From positions 992,001-1,056,000 of the forward strand of contig JALGAS010000007.1 of the NCBI GenBank assembly GCA_023078685.1: a stretch of 64,000 nt of DNA. The letters are read 5' to 3'. Position numbers and translations under genes: made by a program. Positions 11,187-22,993 of this stretch are shown here, piece after piece (the first letter of the stretch is position 1; each line of letters begins with the position of its first letter). Source of the stretch: Neopestalotiopsis rosae (taxonomy: Eukaryota > Ascomycota > Sordariomycetes > Amphisphaeriales > Sporocadaceae). The notes below the pieces were generated by a model. The model saw nothing but the letters and a program-made list of their open reading frames with translations. It had not been told where the DNA came from and did no database searches.

Positions 11187-14045
11187 GGCCAAGGGAAGCG
11201 CACGCGCGTAGCTGTTGGCATCCAAGGCAGAGATCGTTTAAGAGACCGTCTCTCGTCGGTCGCAAAAGGAATGGCGGTCAGGTCTAGAAGAATAAAAAGC
11301 AAGCATCGGGAGATTCTTTCGATTCCATATACGGGGCGGCGACATGCGGCTGGGGAAGCGAACGCACGTCGGGCTGCGGGTATGTAGGAAAAACCGTTGG
11401 TTCCTGGCGACGCAAAAGGCAAGAGGGCATGCAAAATGTATCCAGAAATTTGTAAATCCCTGAGTCAAGAGAAAAGGCAGTATCCCGGGAGCAAGGGAGC
11501 AACCTTACGTAGACGGACGAGGAAACTGGAGCGGTTTGGACAGAGACAGGGCTGCAGGCAATCAAAAGCGTGTCCAGCGTGTCCGGGTTTTGCTGGTCGC
11601 GGCGGAGGCGTTCGCAATGGCTTGAATGGGAAGATAGGTCCCCTGGAGAAGCGAAATGGCAGCAGCATCAGATCAGTAGTGGGATGTTTTGGTGTGGTTG
11701 CCATGGGGGTCTCAGTAAACAAACCATGTAAGTTGACAGGGTTGGTCTGGCCAAGCGTGTCCTGGCTTGCACTGGCTTGCACTGGCTTGGCGGGCTTTAC
11801 CCTTTAGGGCGCCTTGGTACCTATTAGGCGTGGGGAATCTGCGTCGTTGGCAAGTCACCCAACCACCTCCAATGTGCTCTATCCATAGTGCTTGTGGACT
11901 CTTTTGCTCTTTTTTCTCTCACTCGCTTGCCTGTCATGCCTGTCTCGCCTGCCTACTGCATGCCTTCACGGGAAGTCCCTCGTTCATTTTGAAAGAGTCA
12001 CCATCTCACGTGGCCACAAAACTACTGGTAGATTAAAAATGCTCGCCTTAAATGGTTGGGCATTGATGGTCCTCTACGCCTCTCCGGATCTGTAGATGTC
12101 TTCTCCACCAACCATGTCAATTCATCCCATCTCTTCCGACACTTCTTAAGTTGCCGTGGCATCGCTTTGATTGTTCCCTCGCGGCCGCTAACTTAGGTGC
12201 AGACGGTGGGTTGATCTTTAGTTCTAGCAGCCTGCAGCCTACCAGTGCGCCGAAGAGCCAAACGCAGACTGTCCCGGCTCTCAGGAACCCCGGGGTGGCT
12301 CACGGACGTCACTCCCGCGGACACAGCCGCCTTCTGCATTGTGCGTCGCACTTTGAGCACCAAACACTTGGACCCTGGGAAAACGCAAATTTAGATCAGC
12401 ATGAGAAAAGAAACAATGGAAGACTCGAAGACAAAGTGCGTGCGCGTCCAGCCGTTGCATGATTCAGTTTTCTGCTTCAAGTCCGCAGGTCCTGACGTAG
12501 ACCAGCCCACTTTTGTTGTCCTCCCAGCCCAGATGCTTACTCTCTACTCTGTACTACTATTGTCTATTGAAAGTTGACTTGCTTAGATTCTGGTGATGCT
12601 GGAAGATAACTCAGGTGAGCCACACACCATCAGGATCATGACCACCGCAACTCATCACGATTGCCCTCGATACTCATCACTTCTATCGGATATCGTCTTC
12701 ACTAATCGAGTGTACGACTCATGGTTCACCTGCTGCAACACAGCAAGACAATGATTATCTGCCCTGCCAAGCGCGATACATAGCCTTGCCAAGAATTAAG
12801 GTGGTTTCCCACTCAGCCTTCTTCCCATTGTCCTGGTCAAGACCAATGATCGCCAGGTCCGGGCGACCACACCTTTTTATTGAGGTATAGTAGGGTAAAG
12901 TTCATTAGATTCAATCGTGTGCATCAGATAAGGATCCGAGTGGCTTTGAGCATCCCCTGACCCTTGGCCGATAGCCGTGAGACTCGGACTTCGGATATCC
13001 TCCTCTGAATCCGAATGACTTCAGAGACTCGAGTCGTTCATCTCTGATTTTCCATCTGCACGTGGTTCATGATCTCGATCACGTACATAACGACCATTTC
13101 CAACGTCGTATAGCTCGGCGGTGGGTGTAAGAAGGTCGAACATGCAGCGCTATGGCAATGTCAGCGGCCAGACTCAGCTACACGCGCTAGCAGCAACACG
13201 ATACTCCAGCCCTGCGGTGACGCTCGGACGATCACTTTGAATATGCCGTCTCTCCAAGACTTGTCCGCATCTTCCGAAACGAGCACAGGCACTTGGCTAC
13301 CAGGGCTTTGGCAGATGAGTCCACCCAAGGTTCTAGATGGCCTCGAATTTGACCTGCAAGAAACGGTAGCATTCTGATAGAAGCAGAGTCATTTTAGTCG
13401 ATGATGACGACTGACATACGCTTCAACTTCGATGATACTACCTCTTGCATTCCATATTAATTTCTCGTCACAGCCATTTTGAGTCGGCAATGGACATATA
13501 CGGCCTGCTTATCGTCAACTCGAAATCATCATATGGCCGCGAATTCATAGCTACAGTGTACTGTATAGGGGCGTGATCTGATATTCCATAAGTTTGTCCG
13601 ACCACACGCACAAACGGGTACAATTTGTTTAAGGTTCCACAGCTTCTTGTGGCAAGTCTTCAACATATAAGACCTCCAAGTGTTGAGGATGTATCTTGCA
13701 TAGCCGCTCGCAATTGACGCAGATCTCGTCACGAACTTATTCGTCTTCCTATTACTTCTGTCTTCTCTTCACCATATGTACTGGCAATTGCTTCCGCCGT
13801 AAAGGGGTCCAGGTGTGGATTAAGCTGGTTTTCGAGGTGCGATGGGTCGGTACTAGCAAAAAGGTAGGCGAAGTCCGGGACACACAACTGTGCAACGATC
13901 AGCACCGTCCTTCTTCATGTTGCTTCAATGATTCCCAAACATTTTCATTGTTTGGTACGGGTGAAACTATTCACGGGTGCGTTTATTTGTGCGGACTTTG
14001 GACATATCGAAAACTAATGTAGAACCTCATTGATTACATACTATG
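11187..14045. other. Intergenic, 2.9 kb
   Basis: Promoter of the ADIP gene followed by a long spacer. A small direct repeat of a CTGGCTTGCA-type unit (about 2.5 copies) lies near 11760-11790. No supported gene was found on either strand. Confidence 0.5.
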
Positions 14046-16821
14046 CTATGGCCATGGTTGAGGATTCTGAAATCCTTCTAGGCCGCCATTCCCCGAGACT
14101 GTTGTATGTTCCTCAAGGTCTGTGGTTTGTTGAAGATTGGCACCTGCCTCCAGGTGGTTCGCCCTTGGACCACTTGGATTCGCCCATGGAGTTGTGCTTA
14201 ATTGAGATTCCTGTACGGAAATATCTAGCAGCATCTCGAGTCCCGAAAACTTGTGATTGTATTCAGGTCGATTCATTTCCATGTTCAGTAGCGCCTCGGC
14301 AGTCGATGCTTGTGCCTGTTTGCTTGATTGCGGCAGTGGATCTTGGGTGGTGGTATCGAGAACATCGTTGGCTTGATATGACATTCCATCCCAATCCCAA
14401 TCCGGCAATGAACCATAACCGGATTCTAGCGTCAGTTTCCTGTCCCTCGTATACTGTTGAGTGTTACCACTCCCTCCCAACAACGTGTCCCGAGTTGGAA
14501 TGTCCGGCTCCAAATCTGGCACTGGATCCGATATCAGCTGCCAAAGGTCGTCATCCCATTTTGCTTCTCCGACTGAATCGTGGATATCACTCTCAAGGTC
14601 TGCCATCAACTCGTCTGGATTGATATTTGTTTTTGATGGCTGCGGGTGTCCCCATGCTTCTTTTTGCGAGGCTTCTATCATACCATCTGGTTTTCCGGCA
14701 ATTTGTTGGAGACTCGGCGCTTGAGGCCCGTTTGGCCAATGCATATCCTGCGACCAGTTCTTGGGGGCAGCAAAGTCTATGCGAGTAGCAGATGCTGACG
14801 AAGATGCCTCTGCCTCTTGGTTTGATCGACTATGTGCATCTCTGATTGAAGCTTCAGAGACCACGCCGGCACGTTTTTTATTATAAGCATTGAGGACTCT
14901 ATTCAAGCGTTCCGTGACAAGCTGCGCAAGCTGAGATTTGTTGATCTTTCCGCCACTCGCATTTAGCTCTTCCTCCAAGTCGTTAGCGAGCTGCTCTGGC
15001 AACTGCTGAACTAGCGACTCCTCCAAGCTAGCGTTCGTCGAACAACCACAAGAATCTTCTCGGTTGTAATCTGTTTTGTGATAATGGTCAGCTACATCCG
15101 AAGGAAATGATGACGGCGCTACTTACAAGGCGACGGTATCTGATCTTCCCCAACTTCGGGGAATATAATTTTATACATCTTTCGCCATACCTCTTCCTCA
15201 GTCATACGTTGTAGGCCTGTCCGCGATCGAATATCTTCCTTTTGAGCCAGAGTGATGCCTTCTAGGGTCGTTCCTTCCGTCAATTTGCATGGCACCTCTA
15301 GTCGTAGATGAACTTTCAAAGCCTCGTCGTCTCCAAATTTGGTCTGACAGCGGGAGCATTGTGCTCTCTGCAGATGCCGTCTGTACACGTGTTCCCTCCA
15401 AAAAGAGCTTCATTAGCAGTGTCTGATGAAAGTGGCAGAGGTTCTTACTTGACTCGACGGACAGTGAGCCAGCCCTTTGTGCGGCTGCAAGTGTTTGGGC
15501 CGCATCGTGAGCTGCCGTGCTTGACGAACGGGCATGCAAACAACTTTTCTTCTGTATCCTTGCTCTTCGGTGTTTGATCTTGCGTGTGTTCTCCATCATC
15601 GCTATTTTCTCCATCGGACTGTTGGTTGGACAGCTTTCTCTTCTTCTGCGGAGTAGATCGCCTTGGACTCGAGGCTGATTGAGTGACTTCGTTCTCAGTC
15701 CTTGATGATGTTGTGTTACTGCGCGTCTGATTGCTGGAGGCAGGTGCTTGCCCTCTAGTCACTGCGCTGCGGGCTTGCGTTCTTGTCTGAAGAATAAATT
15801 CAACATCGGCGATCAATTGCTGTATGAAGGCTTGTCTTTGCGAAATTTCAAGGTGTGATTCTCTGGCAGATGTGCCAGAGAAAGCGTCTGTAAGAGAAAT
15901 CGATGACACCGGCGAGTGTAGACTGTGAGACAAGGCCTCATTCTCGATGGCATCGGCTTCTGCGACCTTTAGATTTGGAGATGCCTCAACCTTCAAGTTG
16001 TCGGAAATTATGAGCGCATCAAATTTCGAGGTAAGTTCTTCCGGTGAATCTTCCTTGTTCGAGGCAAAATCGCGAGGTTCGTCAGCCGTGCTAGATCGTT
16101 CAGGTTCCGCAACTATGCCAACCGGTCTTCGCGCAGATGTGTGTCCGATTGATGAACGACTGCTATCTTTTGCACCTGCAACTTGGTCCTGTTTCGGACC
16201 GAGGGTCGTCTGTTGCTCCATATTCTTATCATCCCCCTTCGCCTCTGTTCTCCGGGATCTAATGCTTTTGCCGTGACCCTTGGTGTCTCCCTTATATCTG
16301 GAGCTTTTGCCTTTGTCTTGAACACGGTGACTCGATTCAGACTGTTCAGTCTTTTCAGTATGCTTGCCCTTGCCTTTGTGTCGTCTGGGATCCGGCTCGC
16401 TCGATCTTGTGTATCTGCTACTTGCAAAGGTGTTCTGGGTTTGTTGTCCGGTCGGTTCTATCAAGAATGTTACTATGCGCGCTGTAGAATGAATTCAAGG
16501 AAATTATTACCTTCATCGTAGCCTCCATAGTTCATGCCCTGTCCTTGGTACGCTGAGGAAATCGTCAAGCTGTCAAACTGATGGGTAAACTCTGCCACAG
16601 AGGGACTATGCCTAGGGATACGAGAGTCTCGTGGGTCTTCGTCCTGATTATCTTCATACCAATTTCCTGTATTGACAGTCAACGCCTATACTCGCACAGT
16701 AGAAAGTAAACATATACATGCCTGACAGGTCTTGTCCTTCGCGATGCCATTGGCCATTAGAGAGGCATCTCCATTCTCCCCATTCGATGACCGGGCTACC
16801 GGACCAAAAATTCGAAGCCAT
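14046..16821 (-). CDS. C2H2-like zinc-finger protein, intact copy (copy A)
   Basis: Five exons: 16821-16722, 16666-16511, 16457-15449, 15395-15127, 15070-14046; introns are 53-56 nt and all phases agree; 767 residues. Intron 1 has a GC donor (CAG|GCATGT). The N-terminal 390 residues are polar, low complexity and Lys/Ser rich, with an NLS-like QKKRKL near residue 356. From residue about 392 comes a fungal zinc-finger module: FACPFVKHG...CGPNTC, then EHVYRRHLQRAQCSRCQTKF, EEVWRKMYKIIFP and IPSPYY. Proteins with this FACP-to-IPSPYY block are common in Sordariomycetes and of unknown function; nucleic-acid binding is inferred. The C-terminal third (exon 5) is acidic and Gln/Asp rich, like an activation region. 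A broken paralogue lies at 22994-24409. Confidence 0.8.
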
Positions 16822-17702
16822 TACCAGAAGTCAAGTGTCGAATGCGCAAAGCGGCCCAAGAAGTCGTCAATAACTTACTGAATGACAGACTGGTTCACTG
16901 AGAAGCGCTAACACACCAGCTTAAATTGGACAACGAAGATGAGCATATAACAACATTTATCGTCGTTGGCTGATCCAGCATCCAATATAGCCAACGCTTC
17001 CCAGTGGTATACAAGTATCGATCACTCTGATACAGGGAGAGACAGAAATAATCGGGTTTCAGCTTGATGAGGAAACAGAGAGAAACGAGCTGCAATTGTC
17101 AATCAATGAATGTAGATCAAGCTGGTCTAGAGAGATGGCCGGCCATCAGACCAGCCACTTCTGCGCCCGAAGACCCCTGTAATCAGGCAAATGGCCCCAT
17201 GCTCTCTCGCAGGCTGCCAGTTCAAACGACGCGGGGTAAGCAGCGCAGAGCCTGGTTTTGCGCGCGCTGCGCAAAATCTTGCAGGTCGCATGCGACTTAT
17301 GGCTGCGTATCACGCCTGATGAAAAACCCATGGCCGAGCATTAGAGCAAGCTGCGAGTTTTGGGTGTTACGCAAAACTCACTGGCAGTTATCACATCAAC
17401 ACAATTCTGCGCCTCGACGACGTGTGCAGCGGTGCCATGAGCAGATATAACAGTTGGCTGAGAGGTAGGAGTAGTGTATAGACAATAAATTGTTGCCGCT
17501 CAATCGATAGTGCTTCAGTATTCCTTCTGTCCCGTCATATTTTGCAGAGCTTCACTGACTGTACTCGATTCCTTCGACGAGACACTGAAGAAGATAAATT
17601 CAGTACAGTGTTGACAGATAAAGGCTGTAGCAAGAATTACCCTTGCAAGTCTACAGAGCACCCGCCAGGGCAACAAAGTGTTCCGAGTCTACTAGCACAA
17701 AA
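16822..17702. other. Divergent intergenic region with a duplicated promoter block
   Basis: Lies between the zinc-finger gene (-) and the small gene copy 1 (+). The part from about 17350 to 17515 has a recognisable copy at about 20850-20995. It includes the shared string TTGTTGCCGCTCAATC and a TATA-like AGTGTATAGAC near 17473-17483, about 220 nt before the small gene's ATG. Confidence 0.55.
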
Positions 17703-17991
17703 ATGCCGCCGCCGACGATTCCGGCGGGTAGTGAGAGGTATGAGCCTATCAAATTCCTGTGGGAGGTGTGCCCAGCTGCCAAATGCTGACACCAATCCCA
17801 GCATCACACTCAAGCGATTACAGTCGCCAATGATTGCCACTTACGTGGCACCGGCTCCCAACAATTTTGTAGACAGGCTTGCTTCGGGCGTAGCGGGGTC
17901 CTCGGCGATCAATGACCAGCAGAAGCGAATCAAAGAGGAATTGCAAGCTTTTGACGCCGCATGGAAGGCACCTGCCAGTCAGGGCAAATGA
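17703..17991 (+). CDS. Small protein of unknown family, copy 1 (74 aa)
   Basis: I do not recognise this protein. Exon 1 is 17703-17737 (35 nt) and exon 2 is 17802-17991, joined across a 64-nt intron with donor GTATGA, branch TGCTGAC and acceptor CCCAG. The evidence for the model is comparative. The duplicate at 21173-21474 has an ATG, an exon 1 of exactly 35 nt, the same GTATGAGC donor at the same place and the same branch sequence. The conserved core is APAPNNFVDRLASG, then a Gln/Lys/Glu-rich amphipathic stretch (QQKRIKEELQAFDAAW), followed by a short tail. No signal peptide or membrane segment. A longer unspliced frame through the intron exists but is not conserved in the copy. Function unknown. 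Confidence 0.55.
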
Positions 17992-19187
17992 GTACAATCA
18001 GGATGACTAGCCTCAGAAAATGAGGCTCTGCGCTCTCGTGCGCCGCCTTAGTCCCGGATAGATACTTCCCCGCTCTGGAACACTTCGGGCCAGGATCGAG
18101 CAGTCGCGCAAGTTGTCGCGAGGTGTTCTGGCTGGTCGGGATCGGTTTATGTATATGTGTTTGTAGGATATAATGAACACGCTGCCGAGGTCATTTGCAG
18201 CACTGAATCTGAATTATCAGTATTAGTACAGAGAACCTCTTAAATTCCATTGCGCCACTGCCTGTGAACATCCAAAACATCAACATGGAGAATGAACTTC
18301 CCGGGCCACGTTCGGGAGGCATAAACCTGGGTCTCATCTAGTTCCACAATCCCAAGCGGCGGCCCGCTGCGCTACCTATTCTGGCGACTGACTCAGACCC
18401 GATTGGCCAACCGCATTAACACAGCATGAACTCTGTGTCACTGGATCTGGGCGGGTGCCTGCATAATTATGGTCACATATCATGTTGGAATACCATGCTC
18501 TTCATAAACTACGACAATATCATCAATTCTCGTCCGGATGGATTGATAATATAATGTTGAATTGCGCACTGAAAGGATCGTTATTATTTATCTGAAACTC
18601 TGGTGCTGGAAACTCAATGAATGGGAAGCGGCTCTTGACATGTGACAGAGAAGGCGATCTCTTTCACAGCTTGCATGGTGCGAACACGTTGTTGTTCTAT
18701 CAGAGCAAAGCTGACGAGTACTCAAGCAATTCGAATACGTGGCTTACCACTACTCTGTACTTTGTTTTCATGTGGTATCATGGTTCGATTGGTTTTGGGG
18801 TGGGGTAGGGGGTTTAAACGTCCCAAGCACAAGTGGGCTCTTCAGAGTATGACTGGGCCGCCAGATGCTTTTTGGTTCAGAGTCGCGAGCCATGGAGAAA
18901 TTGCTTATTCAAACCTCTACAGTGCCCCGTTTATAGTCGCTTCTGTCTCCCCGCATGAGTCACAGTACCCGCGATCATTAGCTTCAGATGTAGTACAAAT
19001 GAGATTTACGCACTTGCAGCTATAGCCTGGCTGCTCAGTTAGTTCGTGTACCTACCGTCACTATCTAGGTTGGTATTTAAAGTCCTCCACACAGCTGCGG
19101 TAGCAAAGACGTTCTAGATGACTTGCACGTCACACTACCTCCACACTACCTCATTCGGCTCATAATCACAATTTCTATTGTTAGAAG
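17992..19187. other. Intergenic, 1.2 kb, partly duplicated
   Basis: Promoter side of the SDR gene. The stretch from about 18840 to 18990 has a diverged copy at about 22430-22595. No gene supported. Confidence 0.5.
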
Positions 19188-19988
19188 ATGTCTCAGAGTA
19201 ATAGCAGCCAGGCGCATGTCGACGTACTCAAGGACAGCCGAATACTCGTGATTGGAGGCACGGCAGGCATCGGAAAGGGCGTCGCATCAGCAGCACTAGC
19301 AGCGGGAGCCAAGGTGTTCCTCTCCTCGTCCGACCCGTCCAAAATTTCCGCTGCGGTGACCGAATTCCGGTCGACGTACGCCGGCGCTGTCGTATCCGGG
19401 ACGGCGGCCGACCTTTCTCAGCCCGACACAATCGAGGGCAATCTGGAAAGTGTCCTTCAAGCCGCCGTCGCAGAATTGGGCGGCTCCGTTGATCATATCG
19501 CCTACACGGCAGGAGATGCCTTTGATTTTGCACCGCTCTCCGAGGCCACGGCGGCCAATGCCTACTCGTCCTGGACGGTGCGCTACCTGGGCCCGCTTCT
19601 GCTCGGGAAGCTGGTGACGGTGCATTCGGGCGTCTACCTCAAGGCAGCCGCTAGCTCATCCATCACACTAACGTCCGGCATCCACGGCAGCAAGCCGTTC
19701 CCGGGTCTTTCCAAGAGTATCGCCTGGTGCGGCGCCGTTGAGACCCTGACGAGAGCTCTCGCCGTCGACCTAGCTCCCGTCCGGGTCAACAATGTCTCTC
19801 CCGGAGCCATTCGCACCCCCATGCTAGAGAAACTCGGCGGAGAAGCCATGGCAGGCTTTGCTGAAAAGCAACTTGTCAAGGATGTCGGCAAGGTTCAGGA
19901 AATAGCAGAGGCGTACCTGCTCGGCATGCGCTGCGGGTTTGTGACGGGTCAACAGTTTGTCATTGACGGCGGCTACACTTATAAATGA
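19188..19988 (+). CDS. Short-chain dehydrogenase/reductase family protein, atypical active site
   Basis: Single exon, 266 residues, ATG in good context at 19188. The Rossmann fold is evident: ILVIGGTAGIGKG near residues 19-31 (a GGTxGIG variant of the TGxxxGIG cofactor loop), the AYTAGDA segment in place of NNAG, a TSG serine, and VRVNNVSPGAIRTPM plus GQQFVIDGGYT at the C-terminus. The catalytic Tyr-x-x-x-Lys is missing. Thirteen residues after the active-site Ser there is Lys, and four further on Trp (block GLSKSIAWCGAVETLTRAL). Related SDRs lacking this pair occur in bacteria and fungi. NAD(P) binding is therefore likely, but classical dehydrogenase activity is doubtful. Neighbours are the two copies of the small gene. 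Confidence 0.8.
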   Translation: MSQSNSSQAHVDVLKDSRILVIGGTAGIGKGVASAALAAGAKVFLSSSDPSKISAAVTEFRSTYAGAVVSGTAADLSQPDTIEGNLESVLQAAVAELGGSVDHIAYTAGDAFDFAPLSEATAANAYSSWTVRYLGPLLLGKLVTVHSGVYLKAAASSSITLTSGIHGSKPFPGLSKSIAWCGAVETLTRALAVDLAPVRVNNVSPGAIRTPMLEKLGGEAMAGFAEKQLVKDVGKVQEIAEAYLLGMRCGFVTGQQFVIDGGYTYK

Positions 19989-21172
19989 TCGCCACTCATG
20001 TCAGATCCAACCTCATTCTTGACTAAGGTTATCAAATATGGAATCGCCAGCTCGGCAGGGTGGCGTCGTGTATGCTGGTCTTGATAATTGGCAAGTGAAT
20101 TGATGAGAATCTCTCAAGGCAAAACGCAATATGGATGTCACATCATGTATGACTTGCAGCAGGTTTAGAAGTCCTGTCTATGCCAAGAGTGCCTGGCAGA
20201 GTGGGCGCGCCCAATGGACGTCTAGCGATGGTAGATAATGTGATTTCGGACCAAGTGAACTTTGAAGGCAGCTTGAGTGATTAAAAGTGCAGTTATGACT
20301 AGTTTCTTCGGATTCCGAGAATATTCGTGGTACATGGAAAGACCTATCTACAAAGAAGAGTTCTATTTTGAATGATTTCTGACCTATAGGCAGTGCAGCT
20401 CTTGTATGCGGGATCCATGATGCAACCTGTTTGGAAAGCTGAGGTTGGCGGTCAGCACGGGGTTCAAACTGTCGCTTAATGCTAAGCAGTGATGGCACGG
20501 GTTGATGTAATAAACAAGATTGGGTTCGAGGCACGATGACGATCCAGTAAAACAGCGATCGATGAAAAGACAAGTCACAATGCAAGGTCTGTACCTATTG
20601 GAATGACTGCACTAATGTCATATTGAGTCTGTTACAAAATCGCATCTCAACAGTGGGAGGGCGAAATGCGCACTTCAGCGCAGCTGCGCTCAAAACAGAT
20701 ACCGGTACAATCAGGTACTCCGCACATGATTCAACATACCAGAGTTGAATTTTACATGAGCTGAGCGCGACAGAATGACACGCTGCGAGCGAGTTACTGG
20801 TGCGTGGTACACCGGGTTGAGCCGCATACCCCAGAACGAGATCAAGCACTGATTTCAGCGTAGCTGCGCAAAACTCATTGACGGTCATAATATCAATCCA
20901 CCCTTTTCTGCGCAGCGACGCCGTAAGAAGTGACGATAGCTGGCTCAATGGCAGAAATAGTGTATAGACTGGTTGTTGCCGCTCAATCCATATAATCTCA
21001 ATTACACTGTAATTAATGCATCCCATAAATACTTGCCCTCCATAATTAATCTTTTCAGCAAAGCGTTGAAGCAAATCATTTCTAGGAGGAATTTTTGAGA
21101 TAGATCTGTTGCGATAAGCGTACTCCTTGCGCGGTATCTGGCGGCATGTGTACCAAGTCAAGCACCAGCAGT
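19989..21172. other. Intergenic, contains second copy of the promoter block
   Basis: From about 20850 to 20995 the sequence repeats, with divergence, the block upstream of small gene copy 1 (GCGCAAAACTCATTGACGG, AGTGTATAGAC, TTGTTGCCGCTCAATC). The rest shows nothing recognisable. Confidence 0.5.
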
Positions 21173-21474
21173 ATGTCGAATCAGTCCACGTCGACTGCCA
21201 GGCGAAGGTATGAGCACCTATCAAACCCCTGTCAACAGTGTGTCGCAGTGCTGACCTTTGCCACTGCGCGTACAACAGCGCTGCATCGCAGCAATCGCGT
21301 TCAATATTGATGGACACCTAAATGGCACCGACTTCAGACAACTTCATTGACAGGCTTGCATCTGGCAATGTGGGCTCATCAGCGAATGTTATTCAGCAGC
21401 AGCGTGTGAAGGAGTCCTTGAGAGATTTTGATGTTGCATGGAATAGATCTGCCACTCAGGACAGAAAAGCATGA
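21173..21474 (+). pseudogene. Small protein of unknown family, copy 2, interrupted by a stop
   Basis: Diverged duplicate of 17703-17991. Exon 1 21173-21207 (35 nt), intron 21208-21278 with the same GTATGAGC donor and GTGCTGAC branch, exon 2 from 21279. In exon 2 the frame meets TAA at 21319-21321 where copy 1 has TAC, and is then open from an immediately following ATG (21322) to the stop at 21474. That gives 50 residues beginning MAPTSDNFIDRLASG. It may be a decayed copy, or the downstream ATG may now be used. The preserved downstream frame (153 nt) and the conserved Asp-Arg-Leu-Ala-Ser-Gly core argue that the stop is recent or that the C-terminal half is still under selection. Confidence 0.5.
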
Positions 21475-22993
21475 AACCTTGCTATAGGGTCCGCTCTTGA
21501 CATCAATGTCGCTACCCAACGAGATCAGCTTATACAATAAGATATTTTGGTCAGGATTTTGAGTCATTTATCATCTCTCATAGCCTCGAATACGAAATCA
21601 TGTATGAATATATATAGATGTGTATAATACATGAAGCTCATAAAAGTTTATTGTGTCCACTTTTCGTGTGGGCACGTACCTAGGTGAACAACCGGTGGTC
21701 GGAAAAGCGTTCGCAGGCAGCGACGGACATACAATACAGAAAGCCTTGCACTGGGCCACTGGGCAAAGAAACTCATGTACTATTTTTCCAACAGTCATTT
21801 AGAGTCAAAGAAATAATCAGAGCAGCAGAGCATAGGCTTTTCCCCTTTTTCTTTTTTCTTAAAAACGTTTTTTTATAAATAAAATTCAATCACTGGGTTT
21901 TGGCGAGTACCTACACAATGATGCCCAGATTCTTTGTACATTAACTTCATGATTCCTAGACTGACATTGGTGATAGCATTGACTACCGGGTTTATAGTTC
22001 ATTCAAAAGTGTATGGAGCCGTGATTCCACTGCAACACTTAGCTCGTTCATAAGGCTAACTCATACCTTACCTCATGAGCGGAGCATTTGTTCGCCTCGG
22101 ATGGTATTTTGATAATATGAGCAGCTCTTTGCAGGTATGGTAGATTGCTGGCGGACTGTTCTGCCAGCACAATGCTGAAGGGAATTTTCAACAAATCAAG
22201 GCAGCGTCACGCCCCCTGTTAAAAGTTTCTTCAGTGGCCTTTTAGTACCTTCGTATATAGCACGGTGCTAAGTGGTTTGTCAGTCGCTAATCTACTAATC
22301 TACCCCTCTAATTAGCCATCTCGAAGACCCTATTAATAAAGGTCTCGACTTCTAATCTGTACTGCCGAAGTAAGTTGCTCCACGGGAACAACATCAACTA
22401 GACCGGCATCCCGCCAATTCGTGATGCAATTCAACTGATCCGCCGGGATGCCAAGTGATCCTCATTATAGCTCTAATGTCCTGAGTCATGGAAAAATCAG
22501 CTTATTTAAACTTTATCATGCCCCAATCATGAATGGTTCTGTCTCCCTGCACAAATTGTAGTGGTTGCGATTGTTAGCGTTCAGAGAGATCGATATCATC
22601 GTTGGAAGGCTGCTACATGTGTTGGCAGTCCCTGTCAGCCAAAGCTTCCTAAAGAAATTTTCCTTTGAAATTAAATTTGCGCTTTGGCCGGGATTTTGAC
22701 TTCGACTTTCTGATGTTTGTGTACAGTAATTCATGATGAGCAGGAGCACTACGCTCCTAAATTTACAATGGAAATTAAGACGGAATTGAACAAGGGGCCA
22801 TCTACGTTTTCCTCTTTGAAGAATATACCCAGGGATGGATTTGAGAGATCATCATCTAGTCTGAGCACAACCTAGGCATTCCGCGTGAATTTATGGTTGC
22901 ATGCGAGAAAGCATTGATTCGCGTAGAGACGTGACAGTTTGAAAGGTGCTCCTAATCCGTATTAATTTATTCATTTCTTCCCCGTCCCCATGC
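21475..22993. other. Intergenic, 1.5 kb, partly duplicated
   Basis: Contains at about 22430-22595 a diverged copy of the region in front of the SDR gene (shared CTTATT(C/T)AAAC and TTCTGTCTCCC strings), but no SDR gene follows. AT-rich otherwise. Confidence 0.5.

Noticed and set aside
14030..14623. 197-codon plus-strand frame
   Set aside because: Antisense shadow of the last exon of the zinc-finger gene.
17542..17991. 149-codon unspliced reading of the small gene copy 1 locus
   Set aside because: The 5' half runs through a well-formed intron and is not conserved in copy 2; the two-exon model is preferred.
20595..21317. 240-codon open frame on the minus strand
   Set aside because: Starts with GTG, lies antisense to the small gene copy 2 and its promoter block, and is not open in the homologous unit 1; no family features.
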